From an uncultured Paracoccaceae bacterium (GTDB lineage Bacteria > Pseudomonadota > Alphaproteobacteria > Rhodobacterales > Rhodobacteraceae), in the NCBI GenBank assembly GCA_947488605.1, contig CANKZJ010000002.1, positions 62,001 to 126,000 of the forward strand: a DNA stretch of 64,000 nt. Reading direction: 5' to 3'. The notes below the pieces were generated by a model. The model had not been told where the DNA came from, made no database searches, and saw only the letters and a program-made list of their open reading frames with translations. Made by a program: the position numbers and the translations under genes. This document shows positions 54,212 through 63,213 of the stretch, one piece after another (positions within the stretch are counted from its first letter, which is position 1; the number at the start of each line of letters is the position of its first letter).

Positions 54212-54910
54212 TCAATTCTCCTTTGCCTTTGATAATGGCGCTTGGGTATCTTCATTTCTCACAAACCAGATAGTGGGTTTTAAGTGTTCCACAAGCGATC
54301 GCATTGAGATCCAAAATTATCACTATATGGTTTGAACTGGCGCATGGGCGCATAAGCCACGAACACGCTTCCCAATTGTGGCGCATCACGGAAACAACAC
54401 AACTCTGATCATCATGATTTGAAACGGCCTTACCGTCATTGCCACACTGTTTTGATATCGGATCAACGGGGCTGTGTGTCGTTCACAAAATCGATACCTC
54501 CTCAGCCCACGTCACGACCAGATGAAAGGCCTTAAAGTAACTTACATCGCAACAGTTTAGTTGCTATCGACGAATGCCGATTTGTGCCTGCGTCTTTTGC
54601 GGAACGCGGCGTTGGTAGACGTAGCGACCACAGTCGATATTGAGGTATGGGCCGTTCGCTGCGTTCTATTAATTTCCGACACATTTTTGCGTGGGAGTAT
54701 CTATACTATCCACCGCGCAGACTTCCCCCGTACCACCCCTTCAACACGAGCAAAGCACAGAGCAGGGCATACCCCCCACGTTTTCTGGGCACATACTGTG
54801 GGAGTTATGTCTTTCAATTAAACAAGGGATGTTACATTCACAACCAACGTTGACGTTTGCAACGGGCTAAGCTAGCTATGCCTTCTTCACCAATGAGTTG
54901 GACCCAGAAT
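54212..54910. other. Gene-poor region before the serine recombinase
   Basis: About 700 bases of lower-GC sequence without a convincing gene; short frames here lack ribosome sites and family resemblance. A small hairpin (GCAAC-AGTTTA-GTTGC, near 54549-54563) is visible. It may include the promoters of both flanking genes and the left end of the mobile element, but no direct repeat of the tRNA 3' end was found. Confidence 0.4.
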
Positions 54911-55600
54911 ATGCAGCAATATATCATCTACAAGCGCGTCAGCACTAAGGAGCAGGGACGCAGTGGGTTGGGGCTGGATGCGCAAGACAGGGATGTTGCC
55001 CTGTACTTGGAGCGGTTCAGTCCAGTTCCCTATGAGGTGCTCGCTACCTTCACTGACATCTTAAGCGGCACTGACAACACACGACCTCAGCTCAACGCAG
55101 CGCTGGCTTTGGCAAGAAAGACGGGTGCAACACTGTTGGTCAGTAAGCTGGATAGGCTGTCGCGCAAGGTGTCAGCGATAGCATCGCTTATGGAAGACAG
55201 GAAGGTTGCATTCAGAGTAGCACAGATGCCGAACGCAGATAACTTCCAATTGCACATTTATGCTGCTCTTGCGGAACAGGAGCGTGCGTTTATCTCTGCT
55301 CGGACAAAGGCTGCTCTTGCAGAGGCAAAATGCAGAGGGACCAAGTTGGGCGGCCTTCGTGATAAGACCATGAAGCGTAACATCGCTGTCCAGATCAATG
55401 CCAACGCCAGAGCAGCAAAGCTATCGGGGATGATCATACCGATGCGGGGGGCTGGCAAGTCGTTGAGGGAGATTGCCGAGCAACTCAATAGGGCAGGGGT
55501 AGAGACTGCGAGGGGAGGCCGCTGGCAGGCTTCTCAAGTGCAGCGGGTGCTTAGCAGGCTTGCTGCCAGCCCCGCTCGGCAATCAATCCAGTCCAACTAG
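54911..55600 (+). CDS. Serine recombinase (resolvase/invertase family)
   Basis: A 229-residue small serine recombinase. The catalytic Ser is in [10 protein letters not shown] (residues ~6-15), followed by [21 protein letters not shown] and the long E helix ([21 protein letters not shown]). A short C-terminal DNA-binding part follows ([16 protein letters not shown], typical Hin/resolvase helix-turn-helix). The ATG at 54911 is chosen at the domain start; in-frame ATGs at 54878 and 54893 and a TTG at 54857 are possible. Codons and composition differ from nearby core genes. Likely belongs to an integrated element. Confidence 0.85.
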   Translation: MQQYIIYKRVSTKEQGRSGLGLDAQDRDVALYLERFSPVPYEVLATFTDILSGTDNTRPQLNAALALARKTGATLLVSKLDRLSRKVSAIASLMEDRKVAFRVAQMPNADNFQLHIYAALAEQERAFISARTKAALAEAKCRGTKLGGLRDKTMKRNIAVQINANARAAKLSGMIIPMRGAGKSLREIAEQLNRAGVETARGGRWQASQVQRVLSRLAASPARQSIQSN

Positions 55601-56254
55601 AACGCTCTGTAAGGCTCACTGGTGCTCAAGTGGGCCCAAAGAAGGGCAGAGGCACCCTCGGTAGTTAAGGCGCTGAAATCGGCTGAGATTGAGTGTCAAC
55701 CCGTAACGCGCCTGACTAACATCTAGAAACCTGTATTCGTTTACGAGGATATCTGTTGTCTTTCAAGACACATGATCCGGAGCATCAATCCTTTATCCCT
55801 GCGTAGATAGAGAAAGATAACGGATTGGCATTTGCTGTATCTGTTGCCCCCACTCCGGCTTAGTGGATCATAAAGCTATCCTATCCCGGATTAGATCATA
55901 TCTAGATCATAGACCGATTAAGACACAGCCTCTTAAACAGTCTTAGAACTTATCTCATACTGATATATATTGGATCATATTATACATCACACCGGATTAG
56001 ATATGGTTCAGATACCAAGGCTAGACCGGAGTAAGGCTGTATATGATACTTAATAGGACACTGTTAAGAACAGTTATATGATATGGTTTGAACAGGTTTT
56101 TGACATGGTTTAAGCTATGTTTAATAGGATTAGGATTAGGATTAGGATTAGGCTGAATAGATTAGCGCGGCTTAATATATTGGATTGGACAGTCTTTAAA
56201 ACATGCTTCTGATTTACACGCCTTTTGAAGTTGCATGGGCTTGTAGGCTGTCTT
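55601..56254. other. AT-rich, CpG-poor spacer with repeated words
   Basis: A 650-base stretch between the serine recombinase and the tyrosine integrase with no convincing gene. From about 55860 to 56160 the GC content falls clearly and CG dinucleotides become rare. Short words recur: GGATCATA/AGATCATA (four times), CCGGATTAGAT (twice), ATATATTGGAT (twice), TTAATAGGA (twice), and a hexamer tandem repeat at 56125-56152. Possible roles include attachment or replication sequence, or degraded phage DNA. Confidence 0.6.
56125..56152. repeat. Tandem hexamer (TAGGAT)4.7
   Basis: Four full TAGGAT units plus TAGG, without any substitution, inside the AT-rich spacer. The unit resembles a telomere-like hexamer (TTAGGA) but is only 28 bases long. 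Simple repeats of this kind are rare in roseobacter core DNA. Confidence 0.85.
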
Positions 56255-57889
56255 CTAGAAAGAAAACTTGTTTATTTCCGGAAGTAGCTGTTCAGGCAGA
56301 AAGCCTTCCTTGAAGTAGGTATTGTAGGACATGCCACTCTGCGTATGACCAAGGATCGCTTTCTGAATATGCTCTGGCACGGATTTCTGACCTAGCTGGG
56401 TATTCATCGTATGGCGCAGGCAGTGGAATGAAAGAGTTGTTGTTTTCATGTCTAGTTTCACTAAGAAACTTTCATTGAACCACCGGCCAACATTCCGACC
56501 ATATCCGTTTTGTTTGTCATATGACAGTGCAGGGAACAGTCGGGTATGACCTTTGGCGCGGGCGGCATCCATGAAGGATTGCAGACCACATGCCAGCAGG
56601 CCGTCATGTACGGGCACCAGTCGTTTTGAGGCCTCAGTTTTCAAATGCTTGTTGTCATCGCCATCAGTCGTGAAGGAAAAACACCAGACGTCATCTTGTA
56701 ACAACAAGTCGGAAACGCCTAGCTGCGAGACTTCATTCAGCCTTGCCCCCGTAAACATGGCTATCAAGGTGACCCACTTGTGTTCATTCTTCGGCACCAA
56801 GCCAGCTGGGTTCTCTGTCAAGTGTTGGAACATGACGCCAAGCTGCTTGGTCGTAAACGCATCCCGCTGTACGGCTTTGCCACGCTTCGGCATACGGAAG
56901 CGCATTCCAGTAAAGATGTTCTCATTTGCAAAGCCTTGCTCAACCGACCATTTGAAGAAGGTTTGGAAGTGACTGACGTACGCATTCAGCGTTCTTATCG
57001 ACGCCACAGGCAGTCCATCCATCTGCAACATCTCATCAAGCGTCAGGCCTCTTGTCGCAGGTGACTTGTTGCGGTTTTTCGGTAGCTGCTGGAGTACTGA
57101 TTTGACCATGCGGGCATCGGCTTTCCCAATGGCGCTCATCGGTTTGTTCTTAACCAACGCCCCAAGAAGGGCCAGTGCATCGCGTTTTTCCGTTAGGGTC
57201 TTCGCCATCCACAAATTTGTGCGTTGCCCTTCGTCAAGATGCATCTTAGCAACGTCATTGCAGCTGTCCTTTGTAGCCGGCACTTGATGCTCTGAGGCCT
57301 TTGAGGATGTTGCGGGAGCAGGCTCAGAGGTCTTGCTTGGCTCAAGATCGTAGCTGTCAAAGCCCTTGCTATGCTCGATTGCCGCGGCGGTGTAGTTCAC
57401 AAATGCTTTTTGCATCTCTGACGCCAGCAATTTTCGGTCTGCGGCTGACAACTGTTCATTGATGCCCCTCTGGTCCCATAGCGCCTGCGTGGCTTCGATT
57501 AAGCCGCCTTCGTGAGTGGCACCCGGCCAAAACTCGAAGTCGTCCTCAGCGAGGCCCTTTTGCACGTCCAATTGCTGCAAGCCATCGGCATCCAACGGCC
57601 CGCTGGTAGCAACCCTGTTTTTGAACCGTGCTAGTTCGGCTTCGTAGTGGCTACGAACGTGCTCGCGTATCTCTTGGTATTTCATATTGAGCAGGGATGG
57701 GTGCGACGTCAGCCATTGTCCAGAGGCCATGAGTTGGCGAGACATTGCTTTTGCCTCGTGGGGGCACCTTGTCCCAAGTGATACCCTCACTTCAGCACGT
57801 CTGGCACTTGGGTGAAATCTCTGAGGGATCGGGCACCGGAAATAGAAAATGCCGTGCCGTGAGCTGCTAATATAGGCTGGATGGCGCAT
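56255..57889 (-). CDS. Tyrosine-type site-specific integrase
   Basis: A 544-residue phage/island integrase. An N-terminal module starting MRHPAYISSSRHGIFYFRCPIP and SLGTRCPHEAKAMSRQL is the DUF6538-like arm-binding region. The core-binding domain is at about 225-330 (LNAYVSHFQTFFKWSVEQG), then the catalytic domain: Arg in FTGARLNEVSQL, HCLRHT (His-x-x-Arg), LGHTQSG and the nucleophile Tyr in SYNTYF. All catalytic residues appear intact. Its 5' end lies 65 bases from the 3' end of the tRNA-Tyr gene, the usual position for a tRNA-targeting integrase. Confidence 0.93.
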   Translation of the reverse strand: MRHPAYISSSRHGIFYFRCPIPQRFHPSARRAEVRVSLGTRCPHEAKAMSRQLMASGQWLTSHPSLLNMKYQEIREHVRSHYEAELARFKNRVATSGPLDADGLQQLDVQKGLAEDDFEFWPGATHEGGLIEATQALWDQRGINEQLSAADRKLLASEMQKAFVNYTAAAIEHSKGFDSYDLEPSKTSEPAPATSSKASEHQVPATKDSCNDVAKMHLDEGQRTNLWMAKTLTEKRDALALLGALVKNKPMSAIGKADARMVKSVLQQLPKNRNKSPATRGLTLDEMLQMDGLPVASIRTLNAYVSHFQTFFKWSVEQGFANENIFTGMRFRMPKRGKAVQRDAFTTKQLGVMFQHLTENPAGLVPKNEHKWVTLIAMFTGARLNEVSQLGVSDLLLQDDVWCFSFTTDGDDNKHLKTEASKRLVPVHDGLLACGLQSFMDAARAKGHTRLFPALSYDKQNGYGRNVGRWFNESFLVKLDMKTTTLSFHCLRHTMNTQLGQKSVPEHIQKAILGHTQSGMSYNTYFKEGFLPEQLLPEINKFSF

Positions 57890-57954
57890 GTATGTTGTTC
57901 ACCTGTGCTGTGCACCGGAAAATCACGCGTCTAAGTCACTGTTCTAAAACAGAA

Positions 57955-58038
57955 TGGTGGGCGACCCTGGAATCGAACCAGGCGTGAGTCACCTCGAGGG
58001 AGTTACAGTCCCCTGCCACACCTTGCGGCCTGACGCCC
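57955..58038 (-). tRNA. tRNA-Tyr (GTA anticodon)
   Basis: Minus-strand gene with encoded CCA. Acceptor GGGCGTC/GTCGCCC has one U-U mismatch at pair 6-67. The D stem is GCC/GGC and position 8 is A instead of the usual U. The anticodon stem-loop is GGGGA-CTGTAAC-TCCCT (anticodon GTA), with a long variable arm (GAG/CTC stem) as expected for tRNA-Tyr, and a T arm CCTGG-TTCGATT-CCAGG. Its 3' side faces the integrase gene, consistent with use as an attachment site. Confidence 0.92.
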
Positions 58039-58164
58039 AACCAAGCGCTGATTACCCCCGGCCCTAGGGTGCGTCAACCGCAAAAGTGGGTCTTAATGCG
58101 ATCCTCTTCACAGCCACCGCTTAGTGAGGTATCGCCTGCGCTGAACCGTAAGTTGGGAACTTAG

Positions 58165-58941
58165 ATGAAAAAGCCAAAGTGGGTTATCGCAAAAGAGCAG
58201 GGCAAGCGTCTTGCTGCACAAGAAACTGTCTGGCTTTTTGGCCTGCATGCGGTGCGTGATGCGCTGGAAAATCCAAACCGGCAAAAACTGCGTCTGGTCG
58301 TCACGCGCAACGCGCTGGAACGTTTGGGAGAGGCCGTTGCGCAAAGCGGTATGGAGCCGGAAATCTCTGACCCGCGCAAGTTCGCAGCGCCGCTAGACCC
58401 GCAGTCAGTGCACCAAGGCGCGGCCTTGGAAGTCAAAGCGCTGGATTGGGGCAGTCTGGAAGATGTAGCACTGGGTGACGGGCCGATGCCGCCGCGGATC
58501 GTGCTTTTGGACCGGGTCACCGATCCGCATAACGTTGGCGCTATATTGCGATCTGCCGAAGTCTTTGGCGCGCGTGCGGTAGTGGCTGTGCAACGCCACT
58601 CTGCCCCTGAAACGGGCGCATTGGCAAAGACGGCCAGTGGCGCTTTGGAACGGCAACCCTATCTGCGTGTGCGCAACCTTGCAGACGCAATGGAAGCGCT
58701 GAAGGGCATGGGCTACCTTATGCTAGGACTTGATGGCGAAGCAGACATGACGGTCGAGGCCGCAGTTGACGGTAAGCGTGATCGCCCCGTCGCGCTTGTT
58801 ATGGGTGCAGAAGGCCCCGGTTTGCGCGAAAAGACCCGTGAAACCTGCGACTTTTTGGTAAAAATCGACGCTGCAGCAGGGTTTGGGTCGCTCAACGTCT
58901 CAAATGCTGCCGCAGTCGCCCTATATGCAGTCAAAGCCTGA
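58165..58941 (+). CDS. rlmB: 23S rRNA (guanosine-2'-O)-methyltransferase RlmB-like
   Basis: A SPOUT-class TrmH-family enzyme that methylates a ribose in 23S rRNA (G2251 in E. coli). The 258-residue protein has the N-terminal substrate domain with VWLFGLHAVRDALENP, then SPOUT motif 1 LLDRVTDPHNVGAILRSAEVFGA (in part), motif 2 ALVMGAEGPGL and motif 3 GFGSLNVSNAAAVALY. The start at 58165 (MKKPKWVIAKEQG) is conserved-looking. Divergent from tRNA-Tyr. Confidence 0.92.
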   Translation: MKKPKWVIAKEQGKRLAAQETVWLFGLHAVRDALENPNRQKLRLVVTRNALERLGEAVAQSGMEPEISDPRKFAAPLDPQSVHQGAALEVKALDWGSLEDVALGDGPMPPRIVLLDRVTDPHNVGAILRSAEVFGARAVVAVQRHSAPETGALAKTASGALERQPYLRVRNLADAMEALKGMGYLMLGLDGEADMTVEAAVDGKRDRPVALVMGAEGPGLREKTRETCDFLVKIDAAAGFGSLNVSNAAAVALYAVKA

Positions 58942-58957
58942 ACGATAGGACGGATTG

Positions 58958-59281
58958 ATGGGTGCTATGAAAATTGCGACTTGCTGCTATTGCGGCACCC
59001 GGGCCGCACTTGTTTTGCGCGGCAAGGATAAGCATGAGCTGACGTGCAGCAAATGTGGCGCGCCGCTCCGTGCGCTTAAAATGTTACCAAAACATGCGGA
59101 TCAGACCGCAGGGCCTTCTGCGGCGCCTGCGCGCGCGACAAAGCGTAAGCGTGTGGAGAAGTACCCTGATTACCGCAGCGAGCGCCCCAAAAAGCGTCGC
59201 AAAAGCAAGAGCTTCGGTAAGCGGATGATGTCGGGCCTGTGGGACGTTGTCGAGGATGTGGTCGACGAAATATTCGACTAA
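58958..59281 (+). CDS. Zinc-ribbon protein with basic linker
   Basis: A 107-residue protein with two CxxC-type pairs (CCYCG and CSKCG, residues ~8-32) forming a zinc ribbon, then a Lys/Arg-rich region (TKRKRVEKY, RPKKRRKSKSFGKRMM) and an acidic amphipathic end (LWDVVEDVVDEIFD). May bind nucleic acid; function unknown. The ATG at 58958 has AGGA seven bases upstream; one at 58967 is also possible. Follows rlmB by 16 bases. Confidence 0.75.
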   Translation: MGAMKIATCCYCGTRAALVLRGKDKHELTCSKCGAPLRALKMLPKHADQTAGPSAAPARATKRKRVEKYPDYRSERPKKRRKSKSFGKRMMSGLWDVVEDVVDEIFD

Positions 59282-59379
59282 GTCTGGTCACCTTTGCTCA
59301 CGCCTTGGCGAGGTGGGTGTTCAGAGGCGACAGGTGTCAGGCATGATTGAGCCACGTTGCTTAATTGGAAACCTTCACC

Positions 59380-59838
59380 ATGCTCACACGTCGGTCGTTT
59401 ATTGGAAGTCTTGCCGCCGCGCCCTTCGCAGCCTCGCCCGCGTTTGCGGCAGGAGCGGCATTTTTTGCACCAGAAGGCTACGCAATAGGCGGGTTTGATC
59501 CAGTGGCTTATTTTAAGCAAGGCGCGCCCGTCGCAGGGCAGGCGCGCTACAGTCTGGTTTGGCGCAACGCGGTTTGGCAATTTGCAACATCTGCCAATAT
59601 GGACGTGTTTGAACGCAATCCTTATGGCTTTGCGCCGCGATACGGTGGGTATTGTGCGATGTCTTTGACCCAAGGTGTGTTGTCACGCACACGCCCGCAG
59701 GCATGGGCGATCCATGATGGTCATTTGTACCTGACCCACTCTGAGGACGCGCGCGACCGTTGGCAGCAGAACCCGGACGCGTTTATTCAGCAAGCGAATG
59801 CCCAATGGCCAACCGCTTTGTGTCCTGAGGCGGATTGA
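59380..59838 (+). CDS. Exported YHS-domain protein
   Basis: The 152-residue product starts MLTRRSFIGSLAAAPFAASP, a twin-arginine-type signal. The mature part contains a YHS domain: GYAIGGFDPVAYFKQG, YSLVWRNAVWQFAT, RYGGYCAMSLTQG with one Cys, and AIHDGHLYLTHS. YHS domains often bind metals; this one is periplasmic, role unknown. Stop is followed by a gap that holds an sRNA candidate. Confidence 0.88.
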   Translation: MLTRRSFIGSLAAAPFAASPAFAAGAAFFAPEGYAIGGFDPVAYFKQGAPVAGQARYSLVWRNAVWQFATSANMDVFERNPYGFAPRYGGYCAMSLTQGVLSRTRPQAWAIHDGHLYLTHSEDARDRWQQNPDAFIQQANAQWPTALCPEAD

Positions 59839-59897
59839 TGTTCACGATTGCCTGATTGGCACTTTTGCATCGATCCACACTGCATATCTATTGGTTT

Positions 59898-59985
59898 GCA
59901 AACACAGACGTGGAACACATGTGTTTGAACTCACTGTCCCTCGTTCCGCAACTTGCGCTCGGACATCTGTTCCGGGCGCTTTTTT
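59898..59985 (+). ncRNA. Candidate small RNA ending in an intrinsic terminator
   Basis: In the 175-base gap between two plus-strand genes, a first hairpin CAAACAC/GTGTTTG (59899-59927) is followed by a pyrimidine-rich single-stranded stretch (CACTGTCCCTCGTTCC) and a strong terminator hairpin with six T. The arrangement is that of a small trans-acting RNA, but it could also be the 3' UTR of the YHS gene. No clear promoter was identified. Confidence 0.35.
59955..59985 (+). terminator. Strong intrinsic terminator
   Basis: GCGCTCGGA and TCCGGGCGC pair over nine bases (one T-G) with a seven-base loop, then six T. It ends either the YHS transcript or an independent small RNA. Confidence 0.85.
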
Positions 59986-60013
59986 GTTGCGAAAGGGCAG
60001 GGTAGGGTGAGGC

Positions 60014-60481
60014 ATGACATATTCTGATGCTTTCCTTCGCGATGTTCTCAAACGGACCAAGACGATTGCAATTGTTGGTGTTTCAGCCAACGAAATCCGC
60101 CCCAGTTTCTATGTGGCGCGGTATTTGAAGCTAAAAGGGTACCGTGTTGTTCCAATTAATCCGGGCTTGGCGGGGCAAAAACTGCTGGGTGAGACGGTCT
60201 ATGGCGATGTCGCTGACGTGCCGGATGACGTTGATATGGTCGATATTTTTCGCCGCTCCGAGGCAGTGCCCGCGATTGTGAGTGCCTCTTTGGAGAGGTG
60301 GCCAAATCTGCAAACTATTTGGATGCAAATCGGGGTGAGCCACCCAGAGGCTGCCGCGCAGGCGCAAGTACGCGGTGTCGATGTTATTCAAGACCGGTGC
60401 CCCAAGATCGAGTATCAGCGTCTGTTTGGGGAGCTGCGGATGGGCGGGTTTGTGACGGGCATAATTTCTTCAAAACTTTGA
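60014..60481 (+). CDS. CoA-binding (succinyl-CoA synthetase-like Rossmann) protein
   Basis: A 155-residue single-domain protein of the YccU type: TIAIVGVSANEIRPSFYVARYL at the N-terminus (CoA-binding glycine loop), VVPINPGLAGQKLLGETVY, DDVDMVDIFRRSEAVPAIV and VSHPEAAAQAQVRGVDVIQDRCPKIEY (in part). The fold binds CoA; a physiological role is not established. Confidence 0.88.
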   Translation: MTYSDAFLRDVLKRTKTIAIVGVSANEIRPSFYVARYLKLKGYRVVPINPGLAGQKLLGETVYGDVADVPDDVDMVDIFRRSEAVPAIVSASLERWPNLQTIWMQIGVSHPEAAAQAQVRGVDVIQDRCPKIEYQRLFGELRMGGFVTGIISSKL

Positions 60482-60696
60482 CATGAATTTTAGGCACCTG
60501 CACAAAAAGGCCTTCTTTGCCACAAGAATGGCACAATTGGATTACATGTTTTCCATCTGAGTTGTTCGATTCGCATTGTAAACGCATTAAATTGCGCATG
60601 TTTCAAAGTTGACTCACCACCCACAAGTATACGTACTAATAAGCGTAGATTATCAGTGATTGTTTTTCCGTCGTTCTGTACAGCCATGGATAACCA

Positions 60697-62040
60697 ATGC
60701 AAGAAACTAGAATTATTGACGCCTCGCAGACTTATGAGACCCAAGGGCAAGGGCTTGCTCCCGGGTTGGAGTTGCTTGATGGCAAGTTCAAAATCGATCG
60801 CCAGATCGGCGCCGGTGGATTCGGAATCACCTATATCGCCAAGGATACGTTCCTTGAGCGCGCGGTAGTGATTAAGGAATGCTTTCCTGAATCGATTTGC
60901 ATGCGCTTTGGAAACCGCGTGACGGTGAATTCACCCGCTGTTGAAGCGCAATTTCGCCAAATCGTTGAGATGTTCATGCGCGAAGCGCGCAGTGTCGCAA
61001 AGCTGCGCCATCCTAACATCGTCACTGTGCACCAAGCATTTGAGGAGAATGGATCAGCTTATATGGTTCTCGATCTCTTTGATGGGCGTGACCTGCTTGA
61101 TTTGATCGAAGATGATAATGATGCGTTGAGCCCGGATCAGGTCCATGAAATTCTGGTCAAGTTGCTTGATGCGATCGATCTGGTCCATAGCAATGACCTG
61201 CTGCACCGTGATATCTCACCTGATAATATCTTGCTTGATAAGTGGGGCACACCTGCGTTGATCGATTTCGGCGCGGCCCGCGAAGACGCAAGCAAGAAGA
61301 CCAGCGCTGTCTCAACCATGTTGGTTGTCAAGGACGGCTATTCCCCACACGAATTCTATGTCTCTGGTGGCAAACAGGGGCCTTGCAGCGATCTCTACGC
61401 GTTGGCTGCCACGATGTACCACGTCATATCGGGCGAAGCCCCGCCCAACAGTCAAACACGTGTCTCTGAGATGGCGGGACATAGTGATGATCCGTATCAG
61501 CCGTTGACGGGACGCTTCCCGCAATACGAAGCATCGTTTCTAGCGGCGATTGATCAGGCGATGACCGTCGCCCCGCATGCGCGTATTCAATCGGCAAAAG
61601 AATGGCTGCAGCTTATCGAGCAGGAAAGCAAAAAGGTCAAAAAGGTTCATATCCCGGAAAGCAAGAGCCTGACCAAAACACTGAGTGAATTGATTGCTGA
61701 GACGAACAAGCATGTCAATGATCCGGTGCCGCAGCCAAAACCAGTGGCAAAGACTCACGGCAACGACGCGTCCAAAATCGACGAGACCTTCCGGCCTGAA
61801 TGGGTTGCAGAGTTTAACCGTGAGACCATCGAAGTAGCGGAGCGCAAGCGCGCTGCCGCAATAGAAGCGGCCCGACTAGAAGAAGAAGCGCGCCGTGCGG
61901 AGGCCGCGCGTTTGGCTGAAGAAGCACGTCTGGCACATGAGGCCCGGTTGGCGCGAGACGCAGAGCAGGCGCAGCAGTCCGTGGAGGACGAGGCGATTTC
62001 GTCGAAGATTTTGGAATGGGTTTCGCGCGCGAAAGGTTAG
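60697..62040 (+). CDS. Soluble Hanks-type serine/threonine protein kinase
   Basis: A 447-residue eukaryotic-like kinase with a complete catalytic core: glycine loop IGAGGFGITY (37-46), Lys60 in VVIKE, HRDISPDN (170-177) and DFG as IDFGAAR (189-195). The ATP loop and catalytic residues are intact. There is no membrane helix or sensory PASTA domain. From about residue 300 comes a linker and an Ala/Glu/Arg-rich coiled coil (EEARRAEAARLAEEARLAHE), probably for oligomerisation or partner binding. No phosphatase or FHA gene is adjacent. Confidence 0.92.
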   Translation: MQETRIIDASQTYETQGQGLAPGLELLDGKFKIDRQIGAGGFGITYIAKDTFLERAVVIKECFPESICMRFGNRVTVNSPAVEAQFRQIVEMFMREARSVAKLRHPNIVTVHQAFEENGSAYMVLDLFDGRDLLDLIEDDNDALSPDQVHEILVKLLDAIDLVHSNDLLHRDISPDNILLDKWGTPALIDFGAAREDASKKTSAVSTMLVVKDGYSPHEFYVSGGKQGPCSDLYALAATMYHVISGEAPPNSQTRVSEMAGHSDDPYQPLTGRFPQYEASFLAAIDQAMTVAPHARIQSAKEWLQLIEQESKKVKKVHIPESKSLTKTLSELIAETNKHVNDPVPQPKPVAKTHGNDASKIDETFRPEWVAEFNRETIEVAERKRAAAIEAARLEEEARRAEAARLAEEARLAHEARLARDAEQAQQSVEDEAISSKILEWVSRAKG

Positions 62041-62044
62041 CGGC

Positions 62045-62353
62045 TTAGCTACGTGATGCCTTTTCCGCGATACCGGACGTGCCTTGACGACGTTCAAGTT
62101 CTGCCAACACATCGCCCAATGTGACATTGCTTGCCGTCAGCATGACAAGCAGGTGATAGATCACGTCGGCGGCTTCTGATGTCAGCCGGTCTTTGTCACC
62201 TTTGACGGCTTCGATAATCGCTTCAATGGCTTCTTCACCGAATTTTTCGGCACATTTCTCGGGCCCTTGGGACAGTAGCTTTGCGGTCCAACTGCTTTCC
62301 GGGTCGGCGTCTTTGCGTGCAGCGATCGTGGCCGCCAGTGCGTTCAATGTCAT
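62045..62353 (-). CDS. hisE: Phosphoribosyl-ATP diphosphatase
   Basis: Second step of histidine synthesis, converting phosphoribosyl-ATP to phosphoribosyl-AMP. The 102-residue all-alpha MazG-like enzyme has [29 protein letters not shown] (in part) with the metal-binding Glu residues, and [13 protein letters not shown]. It overlaps hisF by four bases. Converges with the kinase gene. Confidence 0.95.
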   Translation of the reverse strand: MTLNALAATIAARKDADPESSWTAKLLSQGPEKCAEKFGEEAIEAIIEAVKGDKDRLTSEAADVIYHLLVMLTASNVTLGDVLAELERRQGTSGIAEKASRS

Positions 62354-63111
62354 GTCAGCCTCACAGGAATGCCGGCGGCGTGCATATGCGCCTTGGCCTC
62401 GCTAATAGTATAAGTGCCAAAGTGAAAGATGGAGGCGGCCAAGACGGCGGATGCACCACCCTGCGTGACACCTTCAACTAGGTGGTCAAGCGTGCCTACA
62501 CCGCCCGAGGCGATCACAGGTACATTTACCGCGTCAGATATGGCGCGGGTCAATGGCAGGTTGAACCCGGCTTTGGTGCCGTCACGATCCATTGAAGTCA
62601 GCAGGATCTCACCAGCACCTTTTTCGACCACCGTTCTTGCAAATTCAACCGCATCAATACCGGTCGCGCGTCGCCCGCCATGGGTGAATATCTCCCATTT
62701 TCCGGGAGCCACAGTTTTGGCATCAATGGCTACAACGATGCATTGCGAGCCAAAGCGCATCGCCGCCTCTGCCACAACATCGGGGTTTGCTACTGCGGCC
62801 GAATTGAAGCTGACCTTGTCAGCGCCCGCCAGCAGCAAATCACGCACATCATGATGCGTACGCACGCCGCCACCGATCGTCAGTGGCATAAAGCACTGCT
62901 CTGCCGTGCGCGTGGCCAGATCAAACATCGTGCCTCGGTTTTCTTGCGTCGCCATAATATCCAGAAAGCACAGCTCGTCTGCACCGGCGGCATTATACGC
63001 AATCGCGGCATCGACAGGATCACCTGCATCAATCAAGTCGACGAAATTCACGCCTTTGACAACGCGCCCTTCGGCGACATCAAGGCAAGGAATGATACGG
63101 GTCTTCAACAT
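62350..63111 (-). CDS. hisF: Imidazole glycerol phosphate synthase, cyclase subunit
   Basis: Cyclises PRFAR with ammonia from HisH to imidazole-glycerol phosphate and AICAR. The 253-residue barrel has catalytic Asp11 (IIPCLDV) and Asp130 (VVAIDAKT), the phosphate sites LTIGGGVRT and [12 protein letters not shown], and [11 protein letters not shown]. The ATG at 63111 is the family start. hisE follows with ATGA overlap; upstream his genes are not in the window. Confidence 0.97.
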   Translation of the reverse strand: MLKTRIIPCLDVAEGRVVKGVNFVDLIDAGDPVDAAIAYNAAGADELCFLDIMATQENRGTMFDLATRTAEQCFMPLTIGGGVRTHHDVRDLLLAGADKVSFNSAAVANPDVVAEAAMRFGSQCIVVAIDAKTVAPGKWEIFTHGGRRATGIDAVEFARTVVEKGAGEILLTSMDRDGTKAGFNLPLTRAISDAVNVPVIASGGVGTLDHLVEGVTQGGASAVLAASIFHFGTYTISEAKAHMHAAGIPVRLT

Positions 63112-63213
63112 GGCGTGATCTTTAGGCTTAAACGCGTAAGATGGGAAGGGCTGGGGTGGATTGAGAAGGCACAACCGCGTTAGCTAAAAAGACTGGAAAC
63201 TGGGAGCTATGAC

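Noticed and set aside
54561..54821. 86-codon frame upstream of the serine recombinase
   Set aside because: Composition and lack of ribosome site or similarity give no support for coding.
56125..56152. Possible CRISPR or iteron array
   Set aside because: Units are six bases with no spacers and no cas or rep genes nearby; it is a simple tandem repeat.
52300..56250. Left attachment site duplicating the tRNA-Tyr 3' end
   Set aside because: I read this stretch for the 3' tRNA sequence (such as GGTGGGCGACCCTGG) and did not find a copy.
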